The notes: generated by a model from the letters alone, not told the origin. DNA of 64,000 nucleotides from Candidatus Aramenus sp. CH1 (GCA_022678445.1 JALBWU010000010.1:31705-95704); one strand, 5' to 3'. Positions 7,894 to 18,002 are shown, numbered from the stretch's first letter. Translations and numbers: made by a program.

Positions 7894-10487
7894 GGATAGA
7901 CAGGATAGACCTTAAGAACTTCCTGAGCCACAGCGAAAGTTCGGTCAATTTCAAGGGGAGAATAAACGTCCTAATTGGCCACAACGGGGCGGGAAAGAGC
8001 TCCATAATCGACGGCATCGTTTTCGCCCTCTTCAGGGAGAGCAGTAGGGGCAACGCCAACAAGAACCTAGTGAGGATGGGCAATAGGTCGGCTTCGGTCA
8101 GGCTGACCCTCGCCAACGGTAACCAGATCATTATAGAGAGGCACTTGCCAGACTCCGGTAGCGACCTACTTATAGTCGGTTCCGTGCCTAGGGCCAGGGG
8201 AGCGGAAAAGGTAACCGAGGAGGTGCAGAAGATCATTAACATAGACGAGGAGGTGCTGCTCTCCACCCTGATAGTGAGACAAGGGGAGATAGAGTCCATA
8301 TTTGAGGACTTAACGAACGTGCTGAAGAAGGTAATGAAGATTGAAAACTTGGAGAAGTTGACCGAGGCCTCTGGCCCAATATATTTCAAGATGAAGGAAA
8401 TCCAGGGTAAGTTGGAGCAAATCCAAACCTTTGAGAAGGAATACACTGACACAAGCAGGAAACTAGATGATTTAATTAGAGAAAAGAGCAAAATTGAAGA
8501 AGAACTAGAAGAACTTAGAAAATCTGAAGAGACCTTAAACGGGCAACTACAGGAGGCTCAAAGGTCGTTAGATGACGCCCAGAGGAAAAGGGACGAGTAC
8601 TTACTCTTAGTCAGCAGGAGGAACCAGCTGACAAGGGACAAGAAGGAGGTTGAGGATCGTCTCTCACAGCTAGCGGGGGCAGAAGAGAAAAAGAGCGCGA
8701 TAGAGGAGAGGATAAGGGAACTGGAGAAATACGAGGAAGCAAGGGGCCTTTTAGACCAGTTAAGGGAAGTAGAAAAGGACATCGTTAGAATAGGGCAGAG
8801 CCTAGAGAAGGCCATGAAGGAGAGGGACGCCATTAAGGACAAGCTAAGGAGGAAGGAGGAACTCTACCCGGACTACTTAAGCTACGTTGCCAACAAAGAG
8901 GAACTTGAGTCCATTGAGGAAAAGGAGAGGGAATACAACGGCCTCAAAGCCACATACAAGAACATCCAAGAGGAGATCTCGAGGATAGACAAGGCCTTGA
9001 GTTCGCTCAAGGTGATCGACACAAGCAAAATAGAGGACGAGATACGTAAGGTTGAGGACGAGATAAGCGAGCTAAACAGCAGGAAGGGGAAGCTCACGGC
9101 ACAGCTGGACGAAGCAAAAAAGATCTTGAGTGGCTTAGAGCAGGTAAAGGGGGGACAGTGCCCGGTCTGTAGGAGGCAACTGGACGAGTCGCACAGGTTA
9201 AGCCTAATCCAGGAGGCAAAGAGCGTTATTAAGTCGTCTAAAGAAGAGTTGGACAACGTGTCCAGGAGGCTAAGCGAACTTGCCAAGAGAAAGGAAGACT
9301 TGAGGAGACAGCTCAGTAACGCCAACCAAAACAACTCCAGGTACAACACGTTAGCGGAGAAAAAGACAGAGCTAGAAAAGCAACTCGCAGATGTGCAATC
9401 GAGGCTAGAGGAGCTAAAAAAGGTACACGAAGAGTACGTTAAGCTCAAGGACATCCTAAACAAACTGGAGCCTGCATATAAGGAATATCTAACCTTAAGC
9501 AAAGTTAACGAAGAGGATCTTAAGGAAAAGGAAGAAGAGATATGCAAGTTAAACCGGCAGATGGAGGAGAAACAGACCAAGAAAAATGAGATAATGAACA
9601 AACTGACTGAAATGGACCTGGAGTCCATTGAGGAGAAGTTGAGGGAACTTGAGGAATTGAAGAAGAGGCTAAACGACGTGCTACAGAAGTTGGGCGAGAG
9701 GTCATCGCTCGAGATGAGACTAAACGACATACAAAAGAGCCTAGAGGAGATTGGGAAGAAGATCGCCGAGTTAAACTTCTCGGAGGAAGAGTACCAAGAG
9801 GCTAAGAGAAAGGTGGAAGAGCTTCGCAATAAGTTACTGGATACCTCTAACAAGATAGCTGAGTACAATGGCAGGCTTAACCAAATAAGGAAGGACATAG
9901 AGGAGAAGGAGAAGAGGCTAAAGGAGCTAGAGGCTTTGATAGACCAGAAACCCAGGCTAGAGAAGGCGTTAAAGAAGCTCGCCAAGCTGAGGGAAGACCT
10001 AGGCGAGAAGGGGCTTCAAAGTTACATCATCTCCGCAGTAAAGAGCAAGATAGAGAACAACTTGAACGAGATAACCTCAATGTTTAACCTGGCGTTCACA
10101 AGGGTGTCCTTGGAATTCAATACCTCGACCAGGGGGCAAAAGATCAAGGCTAGCTTGTCCGCTTACGACAATTACGGTAGGGAGTACGCCGTGGACATGT
10201 TGAGCGGAGGAGAGAAGATATCCATTGCCCTAGCTCTAAGGCTGGCAATTGCCAAGTCCCTCATGGACTCCCTGGGGTTCATAATCCTAGACGAGCCCAC
10301 AGTCCACCTAGACGAGGAGAGGAGGAAGGAGCTCATGAACGTCATTAGGGGTGCCCTAGACGTAGTTCCTCAAATAATAGTAGTCACACACGACGACGAG
10401 ATCCTCGAGATAGGCGACTACATCATTAGGGTAGAGAAAAGGGGTTCAGAGAGCAAGGTAACCGAGGAGGTGCCGGGAAACGATTGA
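7890..10487 (+). CDS. rad50: Rad50 ATPase
   Basis: SMC-like ABC ATPase that tethers DNA ends with Mre11. Visible are Walker A GHNGAGKSS (residues 30-38), long coiled coils either side of a zinc hook CPVC (424-427), the ABC signature LSGGEK (about 771-776), and Walker B FIILDEPTVHLD (about 795-806). 865 residues is normal for Sulfolobales Rad50. Starts at GTG 7890, overlapping the mre11 stop. A short AT-rich codon patch (about 8455-8530) interrupts otherwise GC-richer codon use. Its 3' end contains the ribosome-binding site for nurA. Confidence 0.97.
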   Translation: MRIDRIDLKNFLSHSESSVNFKGRINVLIGHNGAGKSSIIDGIVFALFRESSRGNANKNLVRMGNRSASVRLTLANGNQIIIERHLPDSGSDLLIVGSVPRARGAEKVTEEVQKIINIDEEVLLSTLIVRQGEIESIFEDLTNVLKKVMKIENLEKLTEASGPIYFKMKEIQGKLEQIQTFEKEYTDTSRKLDDLIREKSKIEEELEELRKSEETLNGQLQEAQRSLDDAQRKRDEYLLLVSRRNQLTRDKKEVEDRLSQLAGAEEKKSAIEERIRELEKYEEARGLLDQLREVEKDIVRIGQSLEKAMKERDAIKDKLRRKEELYPDYLSYVANKEELESIEEKEREYNGLKATYKNIQEEISRIDKALSSLKVIDTSKIEDEIRKVEDEISELNSRKGKLTAQLDEAKKILSGLEQVKGGQCPVCRRQLDESHRLSLIQEAKSVIKSSKEELDNVSRRLSELAKRKEDLRRQLSNANQNNSRYNTLAEKKTELEKQLADVQSRLEELKKVHEEYVKLKDILNKLEPAYKEYLTLSKVNEEDLKEKEEEICKLNRQMEEKQTKKNEIMNKLTEMDLESIEEKLRELEELKKRLNDVLQKLGERSSLEMRLNDIQKSLEEIGKKIAELNFSEEEYQEAKRKVEELRNKLLDTSNKIAEYNGRLNQIRKDIEEKEKRLKELEALIDQKPRLEKALKKLAKLREDLGEKGLQSYIISAVKSKIENNLNEITSMFNLAFTRVSLEFNTSTRGQKIKASLSAYDNYGREYAVDMLSGGEKISIALALRLAIAKSLMDSLGFIILDEPTVHLDEERRKELMNVIRGALDVVPQIIVVTHDDEILEIGDYIIRVEKRGSESKVTEEVPGND
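10467..10472 (+). promoter_or_regulatory. Shine-Dalgarno site deciding the nurA start
   Basis: GAGGTG (within AGGAGGTG, 10465-10472) inside the end of rad50 matches the complement of the crenarchaeal 16S rRNA tail. It ends 10 nt before the ATT at 10483 and more than 100 nt before the first ordinary start codon (GTG 10582). Confidence 0.6.
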
Positions 10488-11472
10488 CGAGGTATACAAG
10501 GAGCTCTCAGAGAACTTCGCCGAGCTAAGGGAGAAGATAAGGCTCTTCCACAGGGACCTAGGGAAAGAAGTTGAGGAAGAGGTGAGGAAGAGGTGGATCT
10601 CCTACACTCCCAACAAATCCCTGAAGAGGTACTTGGCAATAGATGGAGGGGAATACGTCAAGGAATTGAGGGTAGGAACAATTTACGTGGTGAACGCAGA
10701 GGCCCTCTTAAGTGAGGGCATGGAAACCAAGCCAGTGGACAAGTTCAGCAAGGTTGGGGTGTTTAGGCCAGCCAACTACGCCAAGGAGAGGGTCTCTGAG
10801 CTCATGGCCACTGCGGAAGTCAAGCTGGCGCTCAAAAACGGGGAGAGGGCAGACCTAATCCTCATGGACGGTAGCTTCTCCAAGAAGCTCGGGAACGCAA
10901 ACGGTATGGAGAGCAGGCTGGACTTCAACGTCGACGGGATAGCGTCACTCTCGCTAAAGGACGAGAACGAGATGTACAGATCCCTCGTGGTGGAGAAGCA
11001 AGTGGTTATATCTAGGCTACTCAATACTTACGGTAGTAAGGCGCTGTGGATCTCCAAGACCAGCAGGAACATGGACATGTTTCACAGGGGTCTCCCGGAC
11101 ATAGTAGTCTTGGAGACCTTCACGGAGGAGGTGGGCTATACGAGCCCCGAATGCAAGGGGGTAGACGTGACAAAGCTAGCTTACCACCCCGAGGTGAACC
11201 TCCAGAGCTTCGTCGTGTGCAGGTCCTTTATAAGGCTAAAGAGGGCGAGCAAGGTATTGAAGCTTGACGTGGTGTCGAAGCTCCCTATAGACGAGGCGTT
11301 TGTAAGGAAGGTGATAGACGACCTATCTGCCGTGGCGGTGAAGGGCTATCCTTATCCGCTCTTGAAGGTCCACTTTGACGTGAAGATCAAGAAGGGGGAC
11401 AGGGAGAGGATTACTAGGATGCTAGGCCTGCACAAGCCGGGGGTAGACTGGTGGCCAAACCAGTTCTTCTAG
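10483..11472 (+). CDS. nurA: NurA 5'-3' nuclease (probable AUU start)
   Basis: Nuclease partner of HerA in resection. The conserved catalytic Asp lies in YLAIDGGEY. The first canonical start in frame is GTG 10582, giving 296 residues without the N-terminal helices that archaeal NurA has. The frame stays open upstream to a TAA at 10459, and residues from the ATT at 10483 read IDEVYKELSENF, resembling my recollection of the NurA N-terminus (M-x-x-x-IY-x-x-L). ATT overlaps the rad50 stop (ATTGA) and has a good SD 10 nt upstream. From ATT the protein is 329 residues, close to family length. A sequencing error remains possible. Confidence 0.85.
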   Translation: MDEVYKELSENFAELREKIRLFHRDLGKEVEEEVRKRWISYTPNKSLKRYLAIDGGEYVKELRVGTIYVVNAEALLSEGMETKPVDKFSKVGVFRPANYAKERVSELMATAEVKLALKNGERADLILMDGSFSKKLGNANGMESRLDFNVDGIASLSLKDENEMYRSLVVEKQVVISRLLNTYGSKALWISKTSRNMDMFHRGLPDIVVLETFTEEVGYTSPECKGVDVTKLAYHPEVNLQSFVVCRSFIRLKRASKVLKLDVVSKLPIDEAFVRKVIDDLSAVAVKGYPYPLLKVHFDVKIKKGDRERITRMLGLHKPGVDWWPNQFF

Positions 11473-12296
11473 TCCTCCTTTTCTGATTCGAACTGTATAG
11501 TTACGTGAGTGATGTTGTACTCCTTGAGCATCTCCTCGATTTTCCTTCTCTTCTCGTCCAGTTCCCTCAGCGTGATGTTGGGGTTCTCCCTCACGTGAAG
11601 AGTTGCCAACTTGGTGTGCTCGCATACGGCCCAGACGTGGACGTGATGGACACCGGGAAACACCGTCTTAACTCTCTCCACGACTTCATCAACGTCAACT
11701 GGCGACCTCTCCATCAGTACGTAAAAGGAGTCCCTGAGGTCCTTATAGTTAAGTATGAAGACGGTCAACACAACTGCTAAGGCCACTACCAAGTTAGCCA
11801 AGTCACCCAGTCCTAAGAGGAGTACAGCCAGCGCACCTACTCCCCCTATTACGTAACTTACTACGTCTGAAACGGCGTGTAGCTTCACTCCCCTGTCCTC
11901 GTGACCTGTAGCCAGCATAAGGAACAGCGCGATGGCAAACGACGACAGGATAACGGGGAGCTCCTTTTCCTCAACGTGAAATTCCAAGTATATTAAGGAC
12001 AGGGCTACCGATATAACGCTCCCCACAACCACTACCGAAGTGTTGACCAAAGCGGATAGAACCTCCAGCCTGTGTACTCCGTAGGTGTAGTTCTTACCGT
12101 TAATCGCTCTATAGGCGTAAATGGACAAGCTCACTACGAGGGCGTCGAAAAGGGAATGGATAGCCTCTGAAAGGGCTATCACGTTATTGGTTATTAGGAA
12201 CACTAGGACAAGTATAGCAAAGGAGGCCCAGAACGCTATTAGCCCTTTGTCCATCAGTACCTTCTCGGAGTCTAGGCTTTTATTCCTTTCACACAA
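11469..12296 (-). CDS. Cation diffusion facilitator family transporter
   Basis: Proton-coupled efflux of divalent metals (Zn, Fe, Co or Mn) across the cytoplasmic membrane. About six transmembrane segments occupy residues 18-190. The two HxxxD metal-site motifs are visible as EAIHSLFDAL (helix II) and HAVSDVVSY (helix V). A cytoplasmic domain follows with HHVHVWAVCEH, giving extra His/Cys for metal sensing. The ATG at 12296 overlaps the upstream methyltransferase by 25 bp; the internal Met of MDKGL is an alternative. The stop overlaps convergent nurA by 4 bp. Confidence 0.92.
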   Translation of the reverse strand: MCERNKSLDSEKVLMDKGLIAFWASFAILVLVFLITNNVIALSEAIHSLFDALVVSLSIYAYRAINGKNYTYGVHRLEVLSALVNTSVVVVGSVISVALSLIYLEFHVEEKELPVILSSFAIALFLMLATGHEDRGVKLHAVSDVVSYVIGGVGALAVLLLGLGDLANLVVALAVVLTVFILNYKDLRDSFYVLMERSPVDVDEVVERVKTVFPGVHHVHVWAVCEHTKLATLHVRENPNITLRELDEKRRKIEEMLKEYNITHVTIQFESEKED

Positions 12297-12877
12297 AAGA
12301 ACGCTCCGGAAGCGTCGTCAACTAGGGGCTCCTCGTCCCTCTCGTCCTCAAGTGGCGAAAACGTCAGAGTGGACACGATTTTCACCACTTTAAAGTACTT
12401 GCTGACGACTTTGATCAGTTCATTCCTCGTAATGAAATGTGCCCTAGAGTAGTACTTGTGACCCCTTTTACCTAGCTCCTGGTAAAACTCCCCCCAAGGG
12501 GAATCTGCAGCCACTATGCACACGTTGACAGAGCAGGACACCCTCGCAACCTCCTTAAGCAAGGCGTCTACGTCGTTAATGAAACACACGGTAACTGAAA
12601 TGAAAATACAATTTAGCGAGTTGTCCCTTATGGGCAGATGTAAAGCGTCTGCCAGTATCTTGTCCTCGTCCTCTTTTCCTTCCTTCAGCATCAGCTCTGA
12701 GATATCAAGGGATATCACCCTCCCCTTTATCGCCTCGTGAAAAATTGACGGCCCGGACCCTATGTCTAGACAGTCCTTCAGTCCTAGAGCCTCTACCGCC
12801 TTCTTCTCCGTGTCGTATATTTTCTTGTGAGTTAAATACCACTCCCTATATTGACGCGGGTTGTTGAAAATCTCCAT
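12272..12877 (-). CDS. Class I SAM-dependent methyltransferase
   Basis: Small (201 residues) Rossmann methyltransferase. The SAM-binding motif I is CLDIGSGPS (about residues 36-44), followed by an acidic end of strand 2 (ISLDIS), the motif ILADALHLPIRDNS and a strand-4 segment CIFISVT. The C-terminal part is short, so the substrate is likely small or a protein side chain; this cannot be decided here. It sits in a three-gene minus-strand unit (Cys-rich protein, methyltransferase, CDF) with overlaps of 32 and 25 bp, suggesting translational coupling. Confidence 0.8.
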   Translation of the reverse strand: MEIFNNPRQYREWYLTHKKIYDTEKKAVEALGLKDCLDIGSGPSIFHEAIKGRVISLDISELMLKEGKEDEDKILADALHLPIRDNSLNCIFISVTVCFINDVDALLKEVARVSCSVNVCIVAADSPWGEFYQELGKRGHKYYSRAHFITRNELIKVVSKYFKVVKIVSTLTFSPLEDERDEEPLVDDASGAFFCVKGIKA

Positions 12878-13343
12878 TACTCTCCTCCTTGAAAATCGAC
12901 TTTATAAGCGTTAGAGCTACGTTCCTTTTCCCCTCTATGTCTTGGAGGACTAAAATGAGCTCTTCCCTTCTCTTCCTCAAAGACGAGGACGTGTGGAGGA
13001 ACTCGTTAAGCCTTGCCTCAAGGTACTCTATTTCCTTGATAATATTCCCCCTTATCTTTTCATAGTATGATAAAATCTCAAACAAGTCTATATTTGAGTG
13101 AAGCCCCTCATCCCTTAGCGAGAAATAGGGACATAAGTAACACAGGATAGGATGGGGGTTGATTTTATCTCCAGATCTCCAGATGGCTAAAACCTCTTCC
13201 TTTATAGTAATTCGTTTGCAAAACTTCCCGTCAAAATAAGCACACGAGTTCTTCTTGTTCAACCCCTCGTTGTAGGCCTCACTAAAGTTCTTAATCCTCG
13301 AGGAGAGGTAAACGTCTAATATCTTTTGCCGGAATTCCTCCAT
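12846..13343 (-). CDS. Conserved-looking protein with Cys pairs, unknown function
   Basis: 165 residues, not recognised. The N-terminal half holds CAYFDGKFC and, about 25 residues later, CYLCPYF. Together these four cysteines (CX7C...CX2C) look like a zinc or Fe-S ligand set. The C-terminal half (about residues 85-160) is charged and helical, with likely coiled coil around LEARLNEFL and RKRREEL. The ATG at 13343 lies about 24 bp from GAATTAATAG on the minus strand (near 13362-13371), consistent with a leaderless first gene of the unit with the methyltransferase and CDF transporter. Confidence 0.65.
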   Translation of the reverse strand: MEEFRQKILDVYLSSRIKNFSEAYNEGLNKKNSCAYFDGKFCKRITIKEEVLAIWRSGDKINPHPILCYLCPYFSLRDEGLHSNIDLFEILSYYEKIRGNIIKEIEYLEARLNEFLHTSSSLRKRREELILVLQDIEGKRNVALTLIKSIFKEESNGDFQQPASI

Positions 13344-13604
13344 TAGATACTAGTTACTCCTCTACTCTATTAATTCTTTACTGGACGTGGACACACTAAC
13401 CATTTAGCGAAGTCTCCACATTCTCTAGCCAATAACTGAGCTCACTAAAACCGTTATGTTGTCCTCTCTTAATGCTTAATGCGCTAAAAGCTAAAACTGT
13501 TTTGTATAAATCAAAGCGTTTACTTTTCAACATTTATTCTCCCTTTTAGAACAGTAAAAATCCTACTACACTGGTTTTTTAAGCTAGAATTCTAAGAATA
13601 ACAT

Positions 13605-14411
13605 ATGGGAATTATTAGGGAGTCCTTGATCCTCAGGCCTTACGATTCACTGCTATACGCCATAAAGGTCATGATCATGGAGTCCGTGCCAAAGGCCATA
13701 GTGACAGACGAGAAACAAATACCTTTAGGCTACATAACCCAGAAGGACATCATAAAGTTCCTTTTTGAGAGGACAGAGAAAAGACACTTAAGCCAAGCCT
13801 TTGTTTCCGAAGTGATGAGTAAGGACTTCGTGTGCGTCAACCAGAACATAGACCCACTTGAAGCAGCGGAAGTGATGGTGGACAAGAGGCAACCGCTATT
13901 GGTTGTATGCAACGACGACGGAAAACTAGTTGGGATGATAATCAAGAGCGATCTAAGTAGTTACTACTCTGGCCAGATTAAGGGCCTTCAGAAGGTCAGC
14001 GAGTTCATGAGCTCCCCTGCTGTGACTGTTAGCCCCGACGACGACTTGTCTAGGGCGATCAAGCTGATGCTGGATAAAAACATAAGCAGGCTAATAGTAG
14101 TAGGAGAGAGAATCGAGGGAACCATAACTACCACGGACATCTTGTATATGGCCCCTGTGTTAAAGTACAAGGAGAACAGGATTGACGTAGCTGACGTGAT
14201 GAGCCCCAACTTGATAGTTATAGACGAAGAAGAGGACTTAGCTAACGCCGCAAAGCTAATGGCCTCCAGGAAAATCAAGGGTATACCAGTAGTCAAAAGG
14301 GATGGTTCTCTTTCCGGGGTGGTTACCACTACCGACATAGTAAGGGCAATGCTTGACGAAAAGGTAAGGAAGTACTTGTACGAGGTAAAGATGTACACGT
14401 CTACTTTTTAA
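13605..14411 (+). CDS. Protein with four CBS motifs
   Basis: 268 residues made entirely of two Bateman modules (four CBS motifs), which bind adenine nucleotides or SAM and act as sensors. The repeats end in [24 protein letters not shown] and GVVTTTDI; inter-repeat linkers [16 protein letters not shown] and VADVMSPN are typical. There is no fused enzyme or DNA-binding domain. ATG 13605 is 25 bp from a TTTTTTAAG box (about 13575-13583). The gap 13344-13604 upstream contains only promoter-like sequence. The 3' end overlaps the next, convergent gene by 11 bp. Confidence 0.9.
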   Translation: MGIIRESLILRPYDSLLYAIKVMIMESVPKAIVTDEKQIPLGYITQKDIIKFLFERTEKRHLSQAFVSEVMSKDFVCVNQNIDPLEAAEVMVDKRQPLLVVCNDDGKLVGMIIKSDLSSYYSGQIKGLQKVSEFMSSPAVTVSPDDDLSRAIKLMLDKNISRLIVVGERIEGTITTTDILYMAPVLKYKENRIDVADVMSPNLIVIDEEEDLANAAKLMASRKIKGIPVVKRDGSLSGVVTTTDIVRAMLDEKVRKYLYEVKMYTSTF

Positions 14412-14703
14412 CCCCTATGACCTCTAGTTTATGGTCTATGGAGTTCTCCTTGTCCCGCCTGTCGTCTACCTTTAAGATAGTGACTATTCTCTTCACTCCC
14501 TGTTCTGCCAAGGCGTCGTCTATTTCCTTGATGAGGTAACCTAATTGTGTTATGTCGTCTAGCTCTACGCTAGTCATTGAGGGAGCAGGGTAAAACTTTA
14601 AGCCCCTTTTCCTCAATACCTCATATACCGTCTTTATATAAGGAGATAGGCTAGTTGATCCCGTGCCTATTGGCTCTACGCTTATGTCGACTATGTACTT
14701 CAT
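14401..14703 (-). CDS. MTH1187/YkoF-like thiamine-binding family protein
   Basis: About 100 residues with the family signature [25 protein letters not shown] and PAPSMTSVE, ending in a ferredoxin-like fold. Members are cytoplasmic and some bind thiamine or related molecules; the physiological role is unsettled. The open frame extends to 14751, but the ATG at 14703 fits the family N-terminus. It is transcribed divergently from the Fur-like gene. Confidence 0.85.
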   Translation of the reverse strand: MKYIVDISVEPIGTGSTSLSPYIKTVYEVLRKRGLKFYPAPSMTSVELDDITQLGYLIKEIDDALAEQGVKRIVTILKVDDRRDKENSIDHKLEVIGVKK

Positions 14704-14792
14704 AAATATTATCACTTCTAAATCGGTAAAAATGCTTTTCCCAGTTGACAATGGATAATTTTAAATCACTTCAAATTGATAATAACTATAGC

Positions 14793-15209
14793 ATGGAGAC
14801 CGATACCATCGAACTGCTGAGAAAGAGCGGATTGAAAGTAACTCCGCAGAGGATAGCAGTACTAAGGCTCTTAAGTAAAGGAGGCCACTACAATGGTGAA
14901 CAGATATACGAGGAGCTCAAGAAGACCGAGCCTAGCATTAGCTTGTCGACTGTCTACAACACGTTGGAGGCGCTAGAGAAGGCTGGAATAATAAACTCAT
15001 TTGAGGCCGGTGGGATAACGTGGTACGAAATGAGAAGAGTTCCTCACATAAACATATTCTGCGTGGACACCAACGAGATTGTAGACGCCGAGGCAAACGT
15101 GGAAACCATTTACAGACAGCTTGAGGAGAAGGGGATAAAAGTAAAAAGCTTGAGCATTGTAGCCTACTCCGAGTGCGCTAACTTGAAAGAACGCTCAGAA
15201 GGAAGTTGA
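14793..15209 (+). CDS. Fur-family transcriptional regulator with degenerate metal ligands
   Basis: 138 residues. The winged-helix segment is clear ([20 protein letters not shown] and [17 protein letters not shown]), as in Fur, Zur and PerR. The dimerisation domain is unusual: where metal-binding members have a His-rich stretch and CxxC pairs, this has [16 protein letters not shown], so the second Cys of the first pair is Thr and the C-terminal CxxC is absent. Metal specificity is therefore unclear. The open frame begins at 14745, but AATTTTAAAT at 14757-14766 would place transcription start near 14787, supporting ATG 14793. Confidence 0.85.
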   Translation: METDTIELLRKSGLKVTPQRIAVLRLLSKGGHYNGEQIYEELKKTEPSISLSTVYNTLEALEKAGIINSFEAGGITWYEMRRVPHINIFCVDTNEIVDAEANVETIYRQLEEKGIKVKSLSIVAYSECANLKERSEGS

Positions 15210-16086
15210 CGAACTTGTCCCTGTCCCCCTTTAGGACTATTTCAGCGTTCGGTTTTCCGTTAAGTCCGTACCAGTCCACCAACATGGCTCCCCTAGCGCT
15301 TGAGCACGTCTCAACGTCGACGTGGTGACTCTCCTTCCTGAGGATCGCCGACTGATCGTAGGCCAGGAACACTGTAAACGAGTCAGTCTGCACGCTTCCC
15401 CTCTGCCCGTGGGACTTTGAGTAGTCCCTCAATGTCCTGTTTACCCTAACGAAAAACTCAGACGCCTTGGACTTGAGCCCCCCAATTTTGCCCCACAAAT
15501 CGTCGTCCACGTACGCGTATTCCTCAGTGACTTCCCAAGGGACGATCGTGATGTCAAAGCCAGCGTTGAGCACGATGCTTGCCGCCTCTGGGTCTACCCA
15601 GAAGTTAAACTCGGCTATAGGGGTCGTGTTTCCCCTCGAAAAGGTACCTCCCATTATCCAGACCTTTTTTATCCTTTTGGCAATTGACGGGTCCTTTAAG
15701 TACGCTAAGGCCAAGTTTGTGAGGGGAGACACAGCTAAGATCTCCAGGTTGTCGTATTCCTTGGACAGCCTAATTATTGCGTCCACAGCGTGTTCCCTCT
15801 CTGGCTTTACGGACGGTTCGCCGTAGTCCCAGTCCCCCATGCCGTTCTTGCCGTGGACTTCCTCTACCGTCCTCCATTTGCCCATGATTGGCCTACTACT
15901 ACCTAGGAACACTGGCGACTTTATGTTAAAGTACTCCACTGTAAACAAGGCATTCTTAACCTCCTGCTCATAGCTTACATTACCTGCTACAATAGTTATT
16001 CCAACTAAATTAAATAGTCTGCTTGAAAGTAAAATTGCTATAGCATCGTCGCTCGCAGTATCAGAATCGATTACTGCGTTTCTCAT
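15178..16086 (-). CDS. Inosine-uridine-type nucleoside hydrolase
   Basis: Hydrolyses the N-glycosidic bond of ribonucleosides for nucleobase salvage. The Ca-binding signature [11 protein letters not shown] is at the N-terminus, with family motifs VWIMGGTF and [11 protein letters not shown] in the centre and a late Asp in VQTDSF. 302 residues is normal. Purine or pyrimidine preference cannot be read. A box AAACATAAATATT on the minus strand (about 16105-16118) supports leaderless translation from ATG 16086. The 3' end overlaps convergent fur by 32 bp. Confidence 0.92.
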   Translation of the reverse strand: MRNAVIDSDTASDDAIAILLSSRLFNLVGITIVAGNVSYEQEVKNALFTVEYFNIKSPVFLGSSRPIMGKWRTVEEVHGKNGMGDWDYGEPSVKPEREHAVDAIIRLSKEYDNLEILAVSPLTNLALAYLKDPSIAKRIKKVWIMGGTFSRGNTTPIAEFNFWVDPEAASIVLNAGFDITIVPWEVTEEYAYVDDDLWGKIGGLKSKASEFFVRVNRTLRDYSKSHGQRGSVQTDSFTVFLAYDQSAILRKESHHVDVETCSSARGAMLVDWYGLNGKPNAEIVLKGDRDKFVNFLLSVLSS

Positions 16087-16253
16087 ATGATAGGTAAACG
16101 GAGTAAGGAATATTTATGTTTAGGACTATTACACAAGCACAAGCTCATGGCATCTTATTATCTTTAATACTACAATAATTTATAAAATTTGTAGTGAAGA
16201 GTACGATGTGCCGGATGAAAAGTTTTTTAACTTATAAGTTGAAAGCTTACTTG

Positions 16254-18002
16254 ATGAAGTTAAGAGTATCGAATATAGGAGGTATAACGTCTCCGCTCGA
16301 GTTAGAGATATCAAAGGGAGTGACCGTCTACAAGGCGCCTAACGCCTACGGTAAGACCTCAATAGCTAAGGCTTTAATATCGCTTTTAACGCAAGAAATA
16401 AAGCCCGACGACTTACTTAACGTCTTCTCCAACAGCGGATACGTAGAGCTAGAGCACGAGGGAAGACTCTACTACAGGAGAATTACTAGGCGCAAGAACA
16501 GGATCTACGAAAGCGCCAGGTTGCTGATGGACGACAATAGGGTGCTTCTACTATCTTACTTCTCCCCAGATAACGCTCTGTTGAACCAGATCCTTGGTGG
16601 ACAGGATAACGTAGAGTGGTTCATCTCCACTACCTCAAAGATAGACGAAATAAGGAAAAAGAAGGACGAGGTAGAGGCAAAACTAGCGTCGCTTCAAAAG
16701 GAAAGGGAAGAACTAAACGACAAGTACAAGCAGGCCCTGGATCTAAGGGCGAAGATAAGGAGCGTGGAGGAGGAGATAGCCAAGTTAGAGAAGGAGAAGG
16801 AGAGCGATAAGCTACTAAACAGGACAACTCACGCAGTAGCAACCACGTGGCAGAACAGGCTCAACGAAATAGTGGAAAAGATAAACGCTAAGAAGAGCGA
16901 ACTAAACGAACTACAGAGGAGGCTGACGAGACTAGAACTAGAGATACAGCAAAAGGAAAGCATGATTAAGCCCGAGGTAATAAATTACTTCCAGTCCCAA
17001 ATATCGCAGATAGACTCTGAACTGCAGAAGAAGAGCTCGCTTAGGAATGAAACGGAGATTGAGATAAGACTACTGGAGAGGGTACTTGACGAGATCAAGG
17101 AATCTGAGAAGAAGCACTTGTCCTTTTGCTACGTCTGCGGAAGCCACGTGGATCCAGAAACGTGGAGGGTCAGAATAGACGTAATAGCCAAGGAGCTCAA
17201 GGAGAAGATGTCCACGTTTGAGGGAATTAGGAAGGAGACAGAGGAACTGCTGAGACGGAAAGAAGAGCTTTCCAGAAAGATAAAGGACATAGAGAACCTT
17301 CAAAACGAGGTAGCCAGGCTAAAGAAGTCCAGGGAGGACCTGCTCTCAAAGATCGAGGCTGTCAAGTCGCAGATAGAGAACTACGAGAGGCAAAAGAGGG
17401 AGATGGAGGAGAAATTCAACAAGGGAAGTGAGACGTTGAGGGTGGTGGAGCTGGAGGACGACCCTGCTAAGAGAATTAAGGACTTGCAGAGGACGAAGAG
17501 CCAGCTGGAGTACGAACTATCACTATCGGGAGTCCCAAGCGCTCTCCTAGAAAAACTGGAAGAGAAGGACAAGGAAATCCAGGAACTGCAGAAGGTGGCT
17601 GAGGATCTAAAGAAGGAGTACATAAGAAGGTTAACAGCAGTTAAGGAGGAGTTCGTCAGGACAGCTAATTCCTTGCTAAGACAGCTAGAATTCAACCTAG
17701 AAGCTGAAATAAACGACAACTACCAGTTGGTTGTGAGGAGGAATGGGACCGTGATGGACCTCAAGAAGCTCTCGTCATCGGAGAGGACGTCCTTAGCGTT
17801 GATCCTAGTACTTACCGCGCTTAAGGCCTTCTTCAAGACCCCGTACTTCATCGTAGACGAGTCGTTCATGACCTTCGACCAGAAAAGGTTTGACGCTCTC
17901 GTAAAATACTTGGCTAACGTTACGGACTACGTAATAGTGACAAAGAGCGATGAAAACTTGCAGATAGCTAAGGAGACCATGGAACCTCAAGTTTCTTCAT
18001 AA
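16254..18002 (+). CDS. Archaea-specific SMC-related ATPase (coalescin ClsN-like candidate)
   Basis: 582 residues with Rad50/SMC architecture: N-terminal ATPase half, long coiled coil (about 115-265 and 300-470), a mid-hinge CYVC resembling a zinc hook, and a C-terminal half with [13 protein letters not shown] (signature) and [11 protein letters not shown] (Walker B). Walker A is atypical, APNAYGKTS, with the first Gly replaced. This matches the archaea-specific SMC-related proteins of Sulfolobales, a group to which the chromosome-compartment protein coalescin belongs; orthology is inferred. ATG 16254 is preferred over GTG 16194 because TTTTTTAAC at 16224-16232 lies 26 bp upstream. Confidence 0.8.
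   Translation: MKLRVSNIGGITSPLELEISKGVTVYKAPNAYGKTSIAKALISLLTQEIKPDDLLNVFSNSGYVELEHEGRLYYRRITRRKNRIYESARLLMDDNRVLLLSYFSPDNALLNQILGGQDNVEWFISTTSKIDEIRKKKDEVEAKLASLQKEREELNDKYKQALDLRAKIRSVEEEIAKLEKEKESDKLLNRTTHAVATTWQNRLNEIVEKINAKKSELNELQRRLTRLELEIQQKESMIKPEVINYFQSQISQIDSELQKKSSLRNETEIEIRLLERVLDEIKESEKKHLSFCYVCGSHVDPETWRVRIDVIAKELKEKMSTFEGIRKETEELLRRKEELSRKIKDIENLQNEVARLKKSREDLLSKIEAVKSQIENYERQKREMEEKFNKGSETLRVVELEDDPAKRIKDLQRTKSQLEYELSLSGVPSALLEKLEEKDKEIQELQKVAEDLKKEYIRRLTAVKEEFVRTANSLLRQLEFNLEAEINDNYQLVVRRNGTVMDLKKLSSSERTSLALILVLTALKAFFKTPYFIVDESFMTFDQKRFDALVKYLANVTDYVIVTKSDENLQIAKETMEPQVSS

Noticed and set aside
8882..9985. Long minus-strand frame (367 codons) inside rad50
   Set aside because: Ser/Leu/Phe-rich translation is the mirror of Glu/Lys-rich coiled-coil codons; no start signals or domain; rad50 is certain.
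16194..16253. Upstream GTG start of the SMC-related gene
   Set aside because: Its 20 residues include the T/A box region; the ATG at 16254 is correctly spaced and begins the ATPase strand.
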